The notes under the pieces: generated by a model
What the model was told of the DNA's origin: nothing
Databases searched by the model: none
What the model saw: only the letters and a program-made list of their open reading frames with translations
Translations under genes and position numbers: made by a program
NCBI GenBank assembly: GCA_949474265.1
Contig: CASXBC010000011.1
Span: 1 to 34,189, forward strand
Length of the DNA: 34,189 bases
Source of the DNA: an uncultured bacterium
GTDB taxonomy: Bacteria > Bacillota > Clostridia > Christensenellales > UBA1242
Reading direction: 5' to 3'
In this document: one piece after another, positions 17,226 through 27,065 of the stretch
How the letters are laid out: every line of letters begins with the position of its first letter
Numbering within the stretch: position 1 is the first letter of the stretch

Positions 17226-18215
17226 CTACCTTCTATTTGGATTGTCTTTCTTATCAAGTAGTTTTCTTCTCATCTCAGTGTCTGCCTGCAAGTTTTCAAG
17301 TTTGTAATAATCAATAACATCCTTAATTTTGCCTTCTTCAATTGCTTTGATAATCGCTTTAGGCACTTCGGCTTCGTTTGCTATTGTTTTTGCCCTCATC
17401 TCCTCTGCTTTAGCCTTCATTTCTTGCTCAACAGCAACTGCAGTCAATCTTCTATGCTCAAGCTGGTTCGCAGCAATAATTCTCTGCTTTTCAATAAGTT
17501 CTTTTTCTGCAATTATTGCCTTGTTAACTCCCAAATCAATATGAATAACATCCGCAGAAACGAGTTCGTATTTGGAATCATCATCAATCCCAGCATCAAA
17601 TATTGCCTTATCAAGCAGTTGTGGTTTTGAAACAAGACTGCTCGCCTTTTCTGTGTTTGCTATCTTTGTCACAACAGCCTCAACCGCTCTCGCAGAAATT
17701 GTGTCAACATTGACACCTGACAAAAAGTTTGAAATTTGAGTTTTTAAAGTTAAAGAAATTTTGACACTTATCTCTTGATTGTCTTGTGACACACCTGTAA
17801 TAAGTGGAATCTCAATCACTTTTGGATTAATACACTCTTTGACAACCTCAAGAAAATTTATTCCTGCAATGTCAACCGCCCTTGCAAAATCAAGGTCAAT
17901 TTCAAGCTTTGCACTTTTTGCAGCATTAAGACCTTCAATAATATTTAATGGGTGTCCGCCACTTGATGATATAAGCTCCAATTGATAAGTTGAAATTTTT
18001 AGTTTGGATTTTTTTGCCAAAATATAAGCTTTAACAATTTCAAGATATTGTTCTTTTCTCAATTTCATGCTGATTAACTTAAAACCAGAAACATAGGCAC
18101 CTGAAAAAATAGCCATAAAATACACTTTTTTAGGCACAAGGACAAACATAACCAACAAAAATACAAACAAAACAGATGCTACGACAATGGCAGCAATCAC
18201 TCCACCAGACATCAA
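17226..18215 (-). CDS. floA: Flotillin-like protein FloA
   Basis: N-terminal TM, KLISMKLRKEQ, GGHPLNIIEGLNAAKSAKLEIDLDFARAVDIAGI, AEVPKAIIKAIEEGKIKDVIDYYKLENLQADTEMRRKL. Confidence 0.9.
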   Translation of the reverse strand: MMSGGVIAAIVVASVLFVFLLVMFVLVPKKVYFMAIFSGAYVSGFKLISMKLRKEQYLEIVKAYILAKKSKLKISTYQLELISSSGGHPLNIIEGLNAAKSAKLEIDLDFARAVDIAGINFLEVVKECINPKVIEIPLITGVSQDNQEISVKISLTLKTQISNFLSGVNVDTISARAVEAVVTKIANTEKASSLVSKPQLLDKAIFDAGIDDDSKYELVSADVIHIDLGVNKAIIAEKELIEKQRIIAANQLEHRRLTAVAVEQEMKAKAEEMRAKTIANEAEVPKAIIKAIEEGKIKDVIDYYKLENLQADTEMRRKLLDKKDNPNRR

Positions 18216-18271
18216 AATTCTCCTATATGTTTTATTTTATCACAAAAAATGTCACTTGTCTACACCAAAAA

Positions 18272-18305
18272 CAAAAGAAAAGAGCTTTTTTGCTCTTTTC
18301 TTAAT
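18272..18305 (-). terminator. Terminator upstream of floA transcription unit / downstream of lipoprotein
   Basis: aagaaaagagcttttttgctcttttctt hairpin. Confidence 0.6.
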
Positions 18306-18316
18306 AATATTTAAGA

Positions 18317-20494
18317 CTAAAAATCCTCATCTTCATCAAAGTCGTCATCATCAAAATCATCATCAGGCTCAGCATTTGCATCTTCATGCTCTGCAATTGT
18401 TCTGAAGCAAACTTTGAAATCATAGCAAATACCTGTTTTTGTTGGGTCTTTGACTATATCAAAATAGATTTCAATAAAACTACATCCATCTTCACCTGCA
18501 AACATTTGTTCATTTAAAGTGCCATATTGACCAGCCGTTTGAGAATCATTAAGCTTGTAATATTTTCTCGCATTGTCAAGACCTGACAAATACTTTGATG
18601 CCTTAAATGCTGATGGGTCAATCTCTGTTCCACTTACAAATGGGTCAAGAACTCCACCACCAATTCCATTGTTAAACTCAGAGAATTTAACGCTGTCTGG
18701 CTCCAAAACAACTTGATATGGACCTTCGTCATCATCTCCAATCAAAAACATTGACTCATCTGAAATATCCTCTCCATTGGCATCTTTAAGTTCTCCATTC
18801 TTGCCATATTTGATTGTCATTTGTTCTTGTTTATCAACAACAATTTCATTTTTGCTATGGTCATAATATCTGAAGCCAACATTGACAACAAGTTCATCCA
18901 GCATAGTTTTGCCAGGAGTGTTGTTTTCAAAATATTCAAAGTCAAGCCACATATCACCAAGAGATTTGCCCTTAAGCTCCTCCCCAGGATAAACCACCAA
19001 GCTTTGATACTCTGCAGCTTCAATGTTTTTAAAAAGCTCTGTGTCGTCATTTACATGAACACCATCAACAATAGTATCATAATTCCCAAAGAAATAATTT
19101 CCTTTGTATTCAGTAATCATTGATGCTGAGAATCCATTGCTAAGTGACACAGGTTGTACATTTCCATCTTCTGCCAATGTATAACCAATTGGAGCTTTCT
19201 CACAAGCATAACGCACAATATTGTTTGCAACAGCTTTATAGTTTCTGTTGAATGTAAGGTCATCTGGTTGAGTAGTTGTTTCAGAGTTTTGTGAATTTAC
19301 CACATAAAAACCTTTTTGTGTAACAGTGAAAGTATCGTCACTATTTTCGCCAATCACTTTATCCACAATAAAATTTGTAATTTGATTAAGGTTCTTTTCA
19401 ACAACACCAACATATCCGCCAATTTCATTATATCGTGCTTTTGCAAGTTTCAAAGCATCTGCAATTGGCACATTATTTCCCCAACCGTCAACAGTGATTC
19501 CACTTACGTATCCATCACTTCCATAAGAAATGTGGAAATTAAAATATGGTGCATCCTCAGCATTTTCTGTGCCTTCAACAACATTCCCATCTTGGTCATA
19601 AGTGTTGTAGTCATAGCCCAATACAAACATATAAATTGCATATTCAAGAGCGTCTTGATAGTAGTTTTTAGCAGTTATAGTTTGAGCATTTTCAACTTCT
19701 TTTTCATAAAATGGAGATTTTGCATAATTGTCAACAGGAAATCCGCCAACCTCAACTCCATCTTTAGTAACAATGTTCCCTGCATAACTTAATTTAAAAT
19801 TTGGATAAAGATTGTCTAAATAAGTCGAATAACCAAACATTGTTGTCCATTCGTTATTTGGTTCTGCTTCAAATTTAACTGTTTTATTATTTACATTAAA
19901 ATCGGAGAATTTTGTAGCAGAAACTTCTGCCAACTTTTCAAAATAGAGTCTATCATCAGTTGGAGGCACAGCTGTTGAACTCTTTGCAGTTTCTTTAACT
20001 TTCCAATTCCAAGAATTGTCTAAATCAAAATAAATTAATTGAGATTGCTTAGTCGAAGCACTAGCATCTGTGTAAGTAGTTTCCACCTTAGTAATTGTGT
20101 ATCTTATGCTATCAAAGAGATAGTAGTTTGGAGTTGTTGAGGTAAAGAAGTTTCCTTCCAATGCCATATAACCATTTTCACCACCCGTTTGACTCAGACC
20201 AAGAATCAACTTTGCATTGTCACTATCATTTCTCTCATAAACATCATATAAATATTCTAGTATCGCTCTAGCATAAAGATTGTAATAATTTTCAGAATAT
20301 TCTCCCACAGCATCCGCAAAAGAATATCCTGAAGGACGAGAAAGAACTTTTGTCCCATCTAAAGCAGCAACATGGTCTTCGTCAGAACCACCGCCACCAC
20401 CTCCGCCGGAGTTTGGCTCACATCCAACAAAGAGGACAAACATAAAACAAAACATAAAAGACAAAATTTGATAAATTATCTTCTTTTTCTTCAT
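18317..20494 (-). CDS. Large secreted lipoprotein of unknown function with acidic C-terminal tail
   Basis: MKKKKIIYQILSFMFCFMFVLFVGCEPNSGGGGGGGSDED lipobox; C-term DDDFDDDDFDEDEDF. Confidence 0.85.
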   Translation of the reverse strand: MKKKKIIYQILSFMFCFMFVLFVGCEPNSGGGGGGGSDEDHVAALDGTKVLSRPSGYSFADAVGEYSENYYNLYARAILEYLYDVYERNDSDNAKLILGLSQTGGENGYMALEGNFFTSTTPNYYLFDSIRYTITKVETTYTDASASTKQSQLIYFDLDNSWNWKVKETAKSSTAVPPTDDRLYFEKLAEVSATKFSDFNVNNKTVKFEAEPNNEWTTMFGYSTYLDNLYPNFKLSYAGNIVTKDGVEVGGFPVDNYAKSPFYEKEVENAQTITAKNYYQDALEYAIYMFVLGYDYNTYDQDGNVVEGTENAEDAPYFNFHISYGSDGYVSGITVDGWGNNVPIADALKLAKARYNEIGGYVGVVEKNLNQITNFIVDKVIGENSDDTFTVTQKGFYVVNSQNSETTTQPDDLTFNRNYKAVANNIVRYACEKAPIGYTLAEDGNVQPVSLSNGFSASMITEYKGNYFFGNYDTIVDGVHVNDDTELFKNIEAAEYQSLVVYPGEELKGKSLGDMWLDFEYFENNTPGKTMLDELVVNVGFRYYDHSKNEIVVDKQEQMTIKYGKNGELKDANGEDISDESMFLIGDDDEGPYQVVLEPDSVKFSEFNNGIGGGVLDPFVSGTEIDPSAFKASKYLSGLDNARKYYKLNDSQTAGQYGTLNEQMFAGEDGCSFIEIYFDIVKDPTKTGICYDFKVCFRTIAEHEDANAEPDDDFDDDDFDEDEDF

Positions 20495-20554
20495 AGTTTT
20501 ATCTTACCACAATTATCACAAAAAAACAATATTTTTGACAGAAAAAATCTTATC

Positions 20555-20592
20555 ACAACAAAAAAGGCTTGAAAAACATTTCAAACCTTTAT
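20555..20592 (-). terminator. Terminator downstream of second lipoprotein
   Basis: Minus strand AAAGGTTTGAAATGTTTTTCAAGCCTTTTTTG. Confidence 0.7.
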
Positions 20593-20599
20593 TTTATTA

Positions 20600-22129
20600 T
20601 TAAAAATCTTTTCCTTTCCCTTGAACAAGTGTCACAGTACGAGCAGTTTTTGTTTGAGCCTTAGAAACAGGCTTATAAAAACTCTTTTCAACTATTTTAT
20701 CTTTAGCTCTTTCATTGACGATGAAGTTGCTGTTATTCCCTGCCAACAACACATCAAAAGGGGTTTGTGAAGGTAACATACGAGTAACAATATCTGTATC
20801 AATAAATCTGCATTCGCCTGAAGCTGTTTCAACAACACATCTTACTCCCAAAAATTGTACATTTCCAATACCATAACCGACACCACTTTCACTTATAGAC
20901 TTAACAGTGTAAGCAAAAAGCACTTTTGCACCTTGCAACTCAGTTGCTGCATCTCCAGATATTCCTAATTCTTTTTGGACACCATCTTTTGCAAGTCTGT
21001 TAATAACATTACTTGCAACTGTTTTGGTATTTTCTGCAAAAGTAGAATCCATCTCATCTGTGTAATTTTGAATACTGTCTTTTGCTTCTCCTGTAATTTT
21101 TCCACCTGAAAGAAGATTAGTTTTCAACTCTGCTCCATTACTTAAAATATTATTTTCTGAAAGAGTGAAAATACAGAATGATTTTTTTCCAAAAATATTA
21201 TTTGCAACTGTACCAAATTCAATTTTTCCATCAGCGACTGAAATGTATTTCACTGAATCAACAGAATCGATTGCTATAGCAGCATCTGCACACAATTTTT
21301 TTCCACCTATGTCAGTATTCAAAGCTTCAAGCACTGTTTCAGCAAGAAGTTGGTTGTTGTAAACACGGTTTCCCAAAGAATCTACAGTGAAGATTTTGTC
21401 TCCAGAAACAATTGGTTCATCTGGGTCAATTGGTTTATCTGGTTGGTCAGGTTCTTTTTCTGTATCATCCACAACGAAATTGTCATTTGGCATTGAAACA
21501 GTCCAATCTCCAACATTTGTGATATCAATGGTTTTATTTTCGCCAACAAGATTAAGAGCATCTGAAGAAATACTAGCTTGATACTCATCTCCATCAACAG
21601 TAACTGTGTATTCTTGAGTTTCAGCATTATAATTAGAAACATCACCAGCAAACAAAGAGTCATAAATAATTGAATTTGCAATCAACAAATCTGTGTTTGT
21701 CTTATGATATTTCATATCAGATTCGTCAAATTTATATTGATAAGTCTTTTCACCTTCTGTATTGAAATAAACCCCTCTTCTATCTCCATTTTCACGGTAA
21801 CGAATTTTCTCGCCGTCAATTTCATAGATGTCAGTCTTTCCATTTTCAGTCAAAGTGTATTTATAACTTTTCTCAACATTCATCAAACCAATAAAGTTGT
21901 CATACGCTTCCCTATTCCAACTTGGCTTTTCTGGCTCAGTTGGCTTCTCTGGTTGTTCTGGCTGAGTTGGTTTATCTGGGTCAATTGGAGTGACAATCGG
22001 TGGATTTGGATTAACAGGCTCATCTGGTGTCTTTTCTTGACCACAAGCAGTTAATATTGAAGCTCCCATAACAAGGCAAACTGCAAATGGAACACCTTTT
22101 TTTAAAATCTTTTCCAAAAATTTATTCAT
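20600..22129 (-). CDS. Secreted lipoprotein with Pro/Glu/Lys-rich spacers
   Basis: SILTACGQEKTPDEPVNPNPPIVTPIDPDKPTQPEQPEKPTEPEKPSW; lipobox LTAC. Confidence 0.85.
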   Translation of the reverse strand: MNKFLEKILKKGVPFAVCLVMGASILTACGQEKTPDEPVNPNPPIVTPIDPDKPTQPEQPEKPTEPEKPSWNREAYDNFIGLMNVEKSYKYTLTENGKTDIYEIDGEKIRYRENGDRRGVYFNTEGEKTYQYKFDESDMKYHKTNTDLLIANSIIYDSLFAGDVSNYNAETQEYTVTVDGDEYQASISSDALNLVGENKTIDITNVGDWTVSMPNDNFVVDDTEKEPDQPDKPIDPDEPIVSGDKIFTVDSLGNRVYNNQLLAETVLEALNTDIGGKKLCADAAIAIDSVDSVKYISVADGKIEFGTVANNIFGKKSFCIFTLSENNILSNGAELKTNLLSGGKITGEAKDSIQNYTDEMDSTFAENTKTVASNVINRLAKDGVQKELGISGDAATELQGAKVLFAYTVKSISESGVGYGIGNVQFLGVRCVVETASGECRFIDTDIVTRMLPSQTPFDVLLAGNNSNFIVNERAKDKIVEKSFYKPVSKAQTKTARTVTLVQGKGKDF

Positions 22130-22207
22130 TTTATCCCCCTAAAATATAGTTATATTTATATAATACCACCAAAACGCTTTTTTTGCAATACATTTTTGTA
22201 AAATTTT

Positions 22208-23035
22208 TTAAAGACCAGCTCTCATAAAGAAAAATAGATACTGTTGAGCATAACCTGATAGTTCTCCAAACTCACTAACAAGTTTTTCTCTTACTTTTTC
22301 ACGGTTTGGCTCATGCGTATAAAATCTGTCGTGCATTTGCTCTATCCATGTGTCCACAGGAAAAACATCCTGCCTGCCATAGCCAAAAAGCAAAACACAA
22401 TCTGCAACCTTTGGTCCAACGCCCATAAGCGAGATGAGTTTGGCTCTAAGCTGTTTTGTTGGCAAGTCCACCCACTCAAGCAAGGCTTGCTCATCCACTT
22501 GCCTAAGCACTGCAAAGAGATATTTTGCACGATAGCCAGCGCCAAGCGTAGCAAAATCCTCTTCCGTAGCCTTCAAAAGTTCTTCTCTTGTTGGAAATGC
22601 AAAAAAGCCATTCATTTTCTTTCCAAACTTCTCTTTTATTCTATTTAAAATAAGTTTTATTCTTTTGATATTATTATTTGCAGAAACAATAAAAGAAATA
22701 AGCGTTTCAAACAAATTTTGCTTCAAAATCCTGATTCCAAAACCATACTCAATTGGAGCTTTAAGAATATCAAAAGTTTTTAAATTGGCTTTAATTTCTC
22801 CATAATTTGTTTTTAAATCAAAATAATCCTCAAAATATTCTGGAGTTTCTGTTTCAATAACAAAACCTGTTTCATTTTCTAATATCTCAGCTTTCTTATC
22901 TGTTGAAAGCACCACATAATTTCCTTTTTCATTTTTAAAAAATGAAAAAACTTGACCACATTCCAAAATATGCTCTGGATTAAAATCTTCTTTGCCAATA
23001 ATGACAATTTTGTCTTTCTCTAATTTATATTCCAT
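22208..23035 (-). CDS. 8-oxoguanine DNA glycosylase (Ogg-type HhH-GPD)
   Basis: CGQVFSFF, IVSANNNIKRIKLILNRI, LRAKLISLMGVGPKVADCVLLFGYGRQDVFPVDTWIEQ (HhH-GPD with K...D). Confidence 0.92.
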   Translation of the reverse strand: MEYKLEKDKIVIIGKEDFNPEHILECGQVFSFFKNEKGNYVVLSTDKKAEILENETGFVIETETPEYFEDYFDLKTNYGEIKANLKTFDILKAPIEYGFGIRILKQNLFETLISFIVSANNNIKRIKLILNRIKEKFGKKMNGFFAFPTREELLKATEEDFATLGAGYRAKYLFAVLRQVDEQALLEWVDLPTKQLRAKLISLMGVGPKVADCVLLFGYGRQDVFPVDTWIEQMHDRFYTHEPNREKVREKLVSEFGELSGYAQQYLFFFMRAGL

Positions 23036-23049
23036 AATTTCATCCTACA

Positions 23050-23075
23050 AAAAGAAAAAAGGGCTTATAAGCCCT
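23050..23075 (-). terminator. Terminator of rplU-prp-rpmA
   Basis: aaaaaagggcttataagcccttaaa. Confidence 0.7.
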
Positions 23076-23082
23076 TAAATTT

Positions 23083-23355
23083 TTATTCAGCAACAACTGA
23101 AACGATATCTTTTCCTTTGCCTTTTCCGAATTGAACTTTTCCATCTTTAAGAGCGAAAAGTGTATAATCCTTTCCCATTCCAACATTTACACCAGGATAA
23201 ATCTTTGTGCCACGTTGTCTTACAATTATGGAACCAGCAGTTACGAATTCACCAGCGTAAGCTTTTACGCCAAGACGTTGACCTTGAGAATCTCTACCGT
23301 TTTTTGTGCTTCCGCCACCTTTGTGGTGTGCAAAAAGTTGTAAATTAACAAACAT
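23083..23355 (-). CDS. rpmA: 50S ribosomal protein L27 with cleavable N-terminal extension
   Basis: [36 protein letters not shown]-track start is 18 codons too long. Confidence 0.95.
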   Translation of the reverse strand: MFVNLQLFAHHKGGGSTKNGRDSQGQRLGVKAYAGEFVTAGSIIVRQRGTKIYPGVNVGMGKDYTLFALKDGKVQFGKGKGKDIVSVVAE

Positions 23356-23668
23356 CTTCTCTAACCTCCATTCTAACATTTTTATCATAATTCTTTGCAA
23401 TATCTTCAAAGGTCATTTCCATAGCTTTCAAAAGTGCTTGTGCATTGTCATTTTGAAAATCATTCAGTTTGACATGCAGATAAGCATCCTTTATGTCAAA
23501 CTCAACATCAAGTTTCAAAACCTCATTAAGTCCAACAAGTGCCATCTGCCCTGCAGTCGAAATCCCTGCACAAACAATGTCACTGCCTGCCTCTGCAAAA
23601 CCACTATGTCCTTTGATTTGATACTCGCAAATCTTTCCATTTTTTTTGAAAATCGTAATCTTAGTCAT
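23345..23668 (-). CDS. prp: Ribosomal-processing cysteine protease Prp
   Basis: [20 protein letters not shown] (GHxG...DIVCAxxS); located between rplU and rpmA. Confidence 0.92.
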   Translation of the reverse strand: MTKITIFKKNGKICEYQIKGHSGFAEAGSDIVCAGISTAGQMALVGLNEVLKLDVEFDIKDAYLHVKLNDFQNDNAQALLKAMEMTFEDIAKNYDKNVRMEVREDVC

Positions 23669-23669
23669 A

Positions 23670-23978
23670 TTACATCTTTATAGAAACAATTTTAATTTCT
23701 GTCCAAGGTTGTCTATGACCTTGCTTGCTACGAACGTTTTTCTTAGGTTTGTATTTGAAAACTACAATTTTGTCACCTTTTCCGTGAGCGAGAACTTCAG
23801 CCACTACTTCAGCCTTTTCAACAATTGGTGAACCAGCAACTGTCTTACTTCCGTCAGAAACCAAAAGTACATCAAGTTTAACTTTGCTTCCAACTTCGCC
23901 GTTAAGCTTTTCAACTTTAAGCACATCATTTTCTGTAACATTGTATTGCTTTCCACCTGTTTGAACTACTGCAAACAT
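23670..23978 (-). CDS. rplU: 50S ribosomal protein L21
   Basis: [25 protein letters not shown]...[19 protein letters not shown]. Confidence 0.96.
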   Translation of the reverse strand: MFAVVQTGGKQYNVTENDVLKVEKLNGEVGSKVKLDVLLVSDGSKTVAGSPIVEKAEVVAEVLAHGKGDKIVVFKYKPKKNVRSKQGHRQPWTEIKIVSIKM

Positions 23979-24085
23979 CTTTCTTACCTCCTCTAACCAA
24001 ACTCGCTGTCATCTTAGGTGAGCGTTTATAACGCTTTTTGCTTTAAGTCAATCAAAAACTCTCAACAATTTTTCTTCTAAAACCC
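23979..24085 (-). promoter_or_regulatory. Candidate ribosomal protein L21 leader
   Basis: Untranslated region upstream of rplU with hairpin AGCGTT-ATA-AACGCT and GAGGAGG SD; Rfam comparison not possible here. Confidence 0.45.
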
Positions 24086-24194
24086 GATACAAGCGGATAC
24101 TTTGATATTTTAACAAATATTGTTCTATTTTGTCAAGTGTTGTTTGGGGATAAATAAAAAAATTCGCCCTAAAAAGTGCAAATTTTTCTTCCTT

Positions 24195-24674
24195 TTATTT
24201 GGCTTTATCCTTGTTTTGTGAAGTTTCTTTGTTTTGAGCTGCCAACCAACAACCCACCCAACTGTTTTCTTTTCCGCCATCCATAGCTTTTGACATGCCA
24301 TAATGAAATGTATCTTGTTCAACTCCAACAATGTTTGTGAAAAACGACAAAGGGAATTCAATATTGTTTTTTATTCCCAACACTTCACCAATCATGCTTG
24401 CTCCGCTCGTCTTAAACTTATCATTTGCTTCATCATACTTCACACAACCCAATGATTTCAAAGTTTCCTGAAGCATGTAAGACTTCACAATGTCAAACTT
24501 TAAACGCTCACATTTTTGAATCACAGTCAAAACCTCTTTACACAACCTGACAGCCTCTGTTTTTGAAGTGTAATTAGACTTCAAATTTGCAGGCTTAATC
24601 CCTTTCAAAACAGTCAATGCCTCATTAAAACTTTGATAAAAAAATCCACTTTCCTCTTGTTCCATCTCTGACAT
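24195..24674 (-). CDS. Hypothetical protein
   Basis: MSEMEQEESGFFYQSFNEALTVL with gaggtgatt SD directly upstream; no recognised motif. Confidence 0.65.
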   Translation of the reverse strand: MSEMEQEESGFFYQSFNEALTVLKGIKPANLKSNYTSKTEAVRLCKEVLTVIQKCERLKFDIVKSYMLQETLKSLGCVKYDEANDKFKTSGASMIGEVLGIKNNIEFPLSFFTNIVGVEQDTFHYGMSKAMDGGKENSWVGCWLAAQNKETSQNKDKAK

Positions 24675-24867
24675 AATCACCTCAATTTTACAGTGCCTTT
24701 TTTTTCCTAAAAGGCAACTATTAGTCTTAATATTTTTATAATTGATTTTGTTTTTTTTCACAAACCTTATTATGTTATATAAAAGTCTTTTTTGGCGAAT
24801 TATAGCAATATAAAAATTTTAAATTTTCCAATTAAAACTTTCTGCTATTCTATTTAAAACAACTAAT

Positions 24868-24897
24868 AAAAAAGATGCAAAATCGCATCTTTTTTTA
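24868..24897 (-). terminator. Terminator of the histidine phosphatase operon
   Basis: aaaaaagatgcaaaatcgcatctttttt. Confidence 0.8.
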
Positions 24898-25434
24898 ATC
24901 TTTTTTCAACACATAAGGTCTTGCATTATCAAATAAAAAGCCATCCAAATTTTTACACTTAGGCAATCCCTCAAAGTACATACGACTGATTTTTCCTACT
25001 CCGTCATGAGCAATAACAACAACTTTTTGCCCCTTATGTTTTTCAAGAATCTCGTCATAAAAGCCTGAAACTCTTTTAAACATTTCAGCTGGTTGTTCAA
25101 AATTTTTGAAATTGTATGGCTTTTTAAAATCCCAAACATAATGGGGATATGCCTCTGTTTGTTTCATACCTGTTGCAGAGCCATCTTCTCGTTCCAGAAG
25201 TCTGTCGTCATAAAAAATTGGAGTTTTCTTATGATATTTCATAATATATTTTGCAGTCTGTTTAGCTCTTTTGAGCGGAGAACAATAAACAACATCAAAA
25301 GCTTCCCACATCATAATTTGAGCACATTCCTTTGCTTGAATTATACCTGTTCTGTTGAGAGGTATATCTTTTCTTCCTGTATTTATGCCTTCGATATTTT
25401 CTTTTGTCTGACCATGTCTAATAAAAGTAATCAT
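24895..25434 (-). CDS. Histidine phosphatase family protein (phosphoglycerate mutase-like)
   Basis: MITFIRHGQTKENIEG (RHG), CSPLKRAKQTA, VVVIAHDGVG. Confidence 0.92.
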   Translation of the reverse strand: MITFIRHGQTKENIEGINTGRKDIPLNRTGIIQAKECAQIMMWEAFDVVYCSPLKRAKQTAKYIMKYHKKTPIFYDDRLLEREDGSATGMKQTEAYPHYVWDFKKPYNFKNFEQPAEMFKRVSGFYDEILEKHKGQKVVVIAHDGVGKISRMYFEGLPKCKNLDGFLFDNARPYVLKKD

Positions 25435-25435
25435 C

Positions 25436-26338
25436 CTATTTCTCCAATTTGTTTAAATAACCTTTAAAATAATCAGGTAGCTCTGCTTCAAATTCCATAA
25501 ATTCCTTTGTCCTTGGGTGATAAAAAGACAATTTGTAAGCATGAAGCAACTGTCCTGAAAGTTCTTTTTTCTCCTTTCCATAGAGCCTATCTCCAACCAC
25601 AGGATGCCCCAAATGCTTTGCATGAACACGAATTTGGTGCGTTCTTCCCGTCTGCAAGATAAACTCAACAAAACAAGCATTGTCAAAATATTTCAAAACC
25701 CTAAAATCAGTTATTGCCAACCTTCCAGAAGCTTGAACAGACATTTTTTTCCTATCTTTTGGGTCTCGTTTTATGTAAGTTTCAACTCGCCCTTCACTAT
25801 CTTTCAAATGTCCTTCCAACACCGCCAAATAATTTCTGTGACAAATCTTATTTTTTATTTGCTCAGCCAAATCAACATGTGCCAAATCGTTTTTTGCAAC
25901 CACCATAAGTCCACTTGTATCTTTGTCAAGCCTATGCACAATTCCTGGTCTCAGCTCCCCATTTATCCCGCTCAAATCAGTTATTTTATTTAAAAGACCA
26001 TTGACAAGAGTTCCACTTTTTGTAGAAGCACAAGGATGAACAACAAGCCCCTGAGGTTTGTTTACAACCACCAAATCTTTGTCTTGAAAAACAATTTCAA
26101 ACTCTATATCTTCCGCTTCAGTTGAAATTTTTTGTGGCTCTTGAGGCTCAATTTCCACTTTTTGACCAACTTTCAGCAATATTCCAGCTTTTGTAGGCAC
26201 TTTGCCATCAAGTTTAATAAGCCCTTTTTCAATAAGATTTTTAACATGCGAACGAGAAAAATCTGGAAACTTTTCAACAACGAAAGCGTCCAGCCTTTTT
26301 CCAACATCTTCCAACGAAATGATGATTTGATTAATCAT
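25436..26338 (-). CDS. rluD: RluA/RluD family pseudouridine synthase
   Basis: S4 domain N-term; GIVHRLDKDTSGLMVVAKND; TGRTHQIRVHAKHLGHPVVGD. Confidence 0.94.
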   Translation of the reverse strand: MINQIIISLEDVGKRLDAFVVEKFPDFSRSHVKNLIEKGLIKLDGKVPTKAGILLKVGQKVEIEPQEPQKISTEAEDIEFEIVFQDKDLVVVNKPQGLVVHPCASTKSGTLVNGLLNKITDLSGINGELRPGIVHRLDKDTSGLMVVAKNDLAHVDLAEQIKNKICHRNYLAVLEGHLKDSEGRVETYIKRDPKDRKKMSVQASGRLAITDFRVLKYFDNACFVEFILQTGRTHQIRVHAKHLGHPVVGDRLYGKEKKELSGQLLHAYKLSFYHPRTKEFMEFEAELPDYFKGYLNKLEK

Positions 26339-26840
26339 TTTTTTTGTTGCCCTTTTTAGCTTTAGAATCTCTTACAAAGTAAACTATCAAATAAACAATC
26401 AAAAGCACAACTCCAACACTCAGTGCAACATCTGCAAAATTGAAAATTGGAAAGCTTTTCCAAAAATCAAACTCAATCATATCTCTTACATAACCAAAAA
26501 AGAGTCTATCATAGAGATTTCCCAAACAGCCGGCAAAAAGAAAACCAAATGTCACATTGAGAAGCCAAGACTTGTTTTTTTCTCTGATATAATAATATAT
26601 AAAAATCGCTAAGAAAACAAAAGTCAAAACAATCAAAAAGACCTGTTTGCCAGCAAGCATACCCCACGCAGCACCATAGTTATGCACAATCCTAAAGTTG
26701 AAAAGCTTTGGTATAACTGTTACAGACTCACCATTTTCTAATCTCGCATCAAAAACATATTTAGTAACCAAATCAACCACCAAAACCGCAACAATAATTG
26801 CCATCATGATGCCAAACTTAAGCCAATCTTTCTTTTTCAA
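26331..26840 (-). CDS. lspA: Lipoprotein signal peptidase (SPase II)
   Basis: NYGAAWG, GCLGNLYDRLFFGYVRDMIEF, FNFADVALSVG. Confidence 0.93.
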   Translation of the reverse strand: MKKKDWLKFGIMMAIIVAVLVVDLVTKYVFDARLENGESVTVIPKLFNFRIVHNYGAAWGMLAGKQVFLIVLTFVFLAIFIYYYIREKNKSWLLNVTFGFLFAGCLGNLYDRLFFGYVRDMIEFDFWKSFPIFNFADVALSVGVVLLIVYLIVYFVRDSKAKKGNKKND

Positions 26841-26844
26841 AAAT

Positions 26845-27063
26845 TCACCCTCTTACTTTTTTATATTTTTTCTTTAATTTTTCAAGATTTTCATCTTCAA
26901 AATATCTTTCTGTAAAACCACAATCGCAACAAACATACCTTGTCGTGACAATTTCTCCACGAAGTGCACCCAATTTCTCACAATCAACAAATTTTTCTTT
27001 CCCATCTTGTGAAAAAACCAAAATTTCCTTGCTGTTACACTTAGGACATGTTCCATTTTTCAT
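26845..27063 (-). CDS. Small zinc-ribbon protein
   Basis: CPKC ... CCDCGF paired cysteines. Confidence 0.7.
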   Translation of the reverse strand: MKNGTCPKCNSKEILVFSQDGKEKFVDCEKLGALRGEIVTTRYVCCDCGFTERYFEDENLEKLKKKYKKVRG

Positions 27064-27065
27064 AA

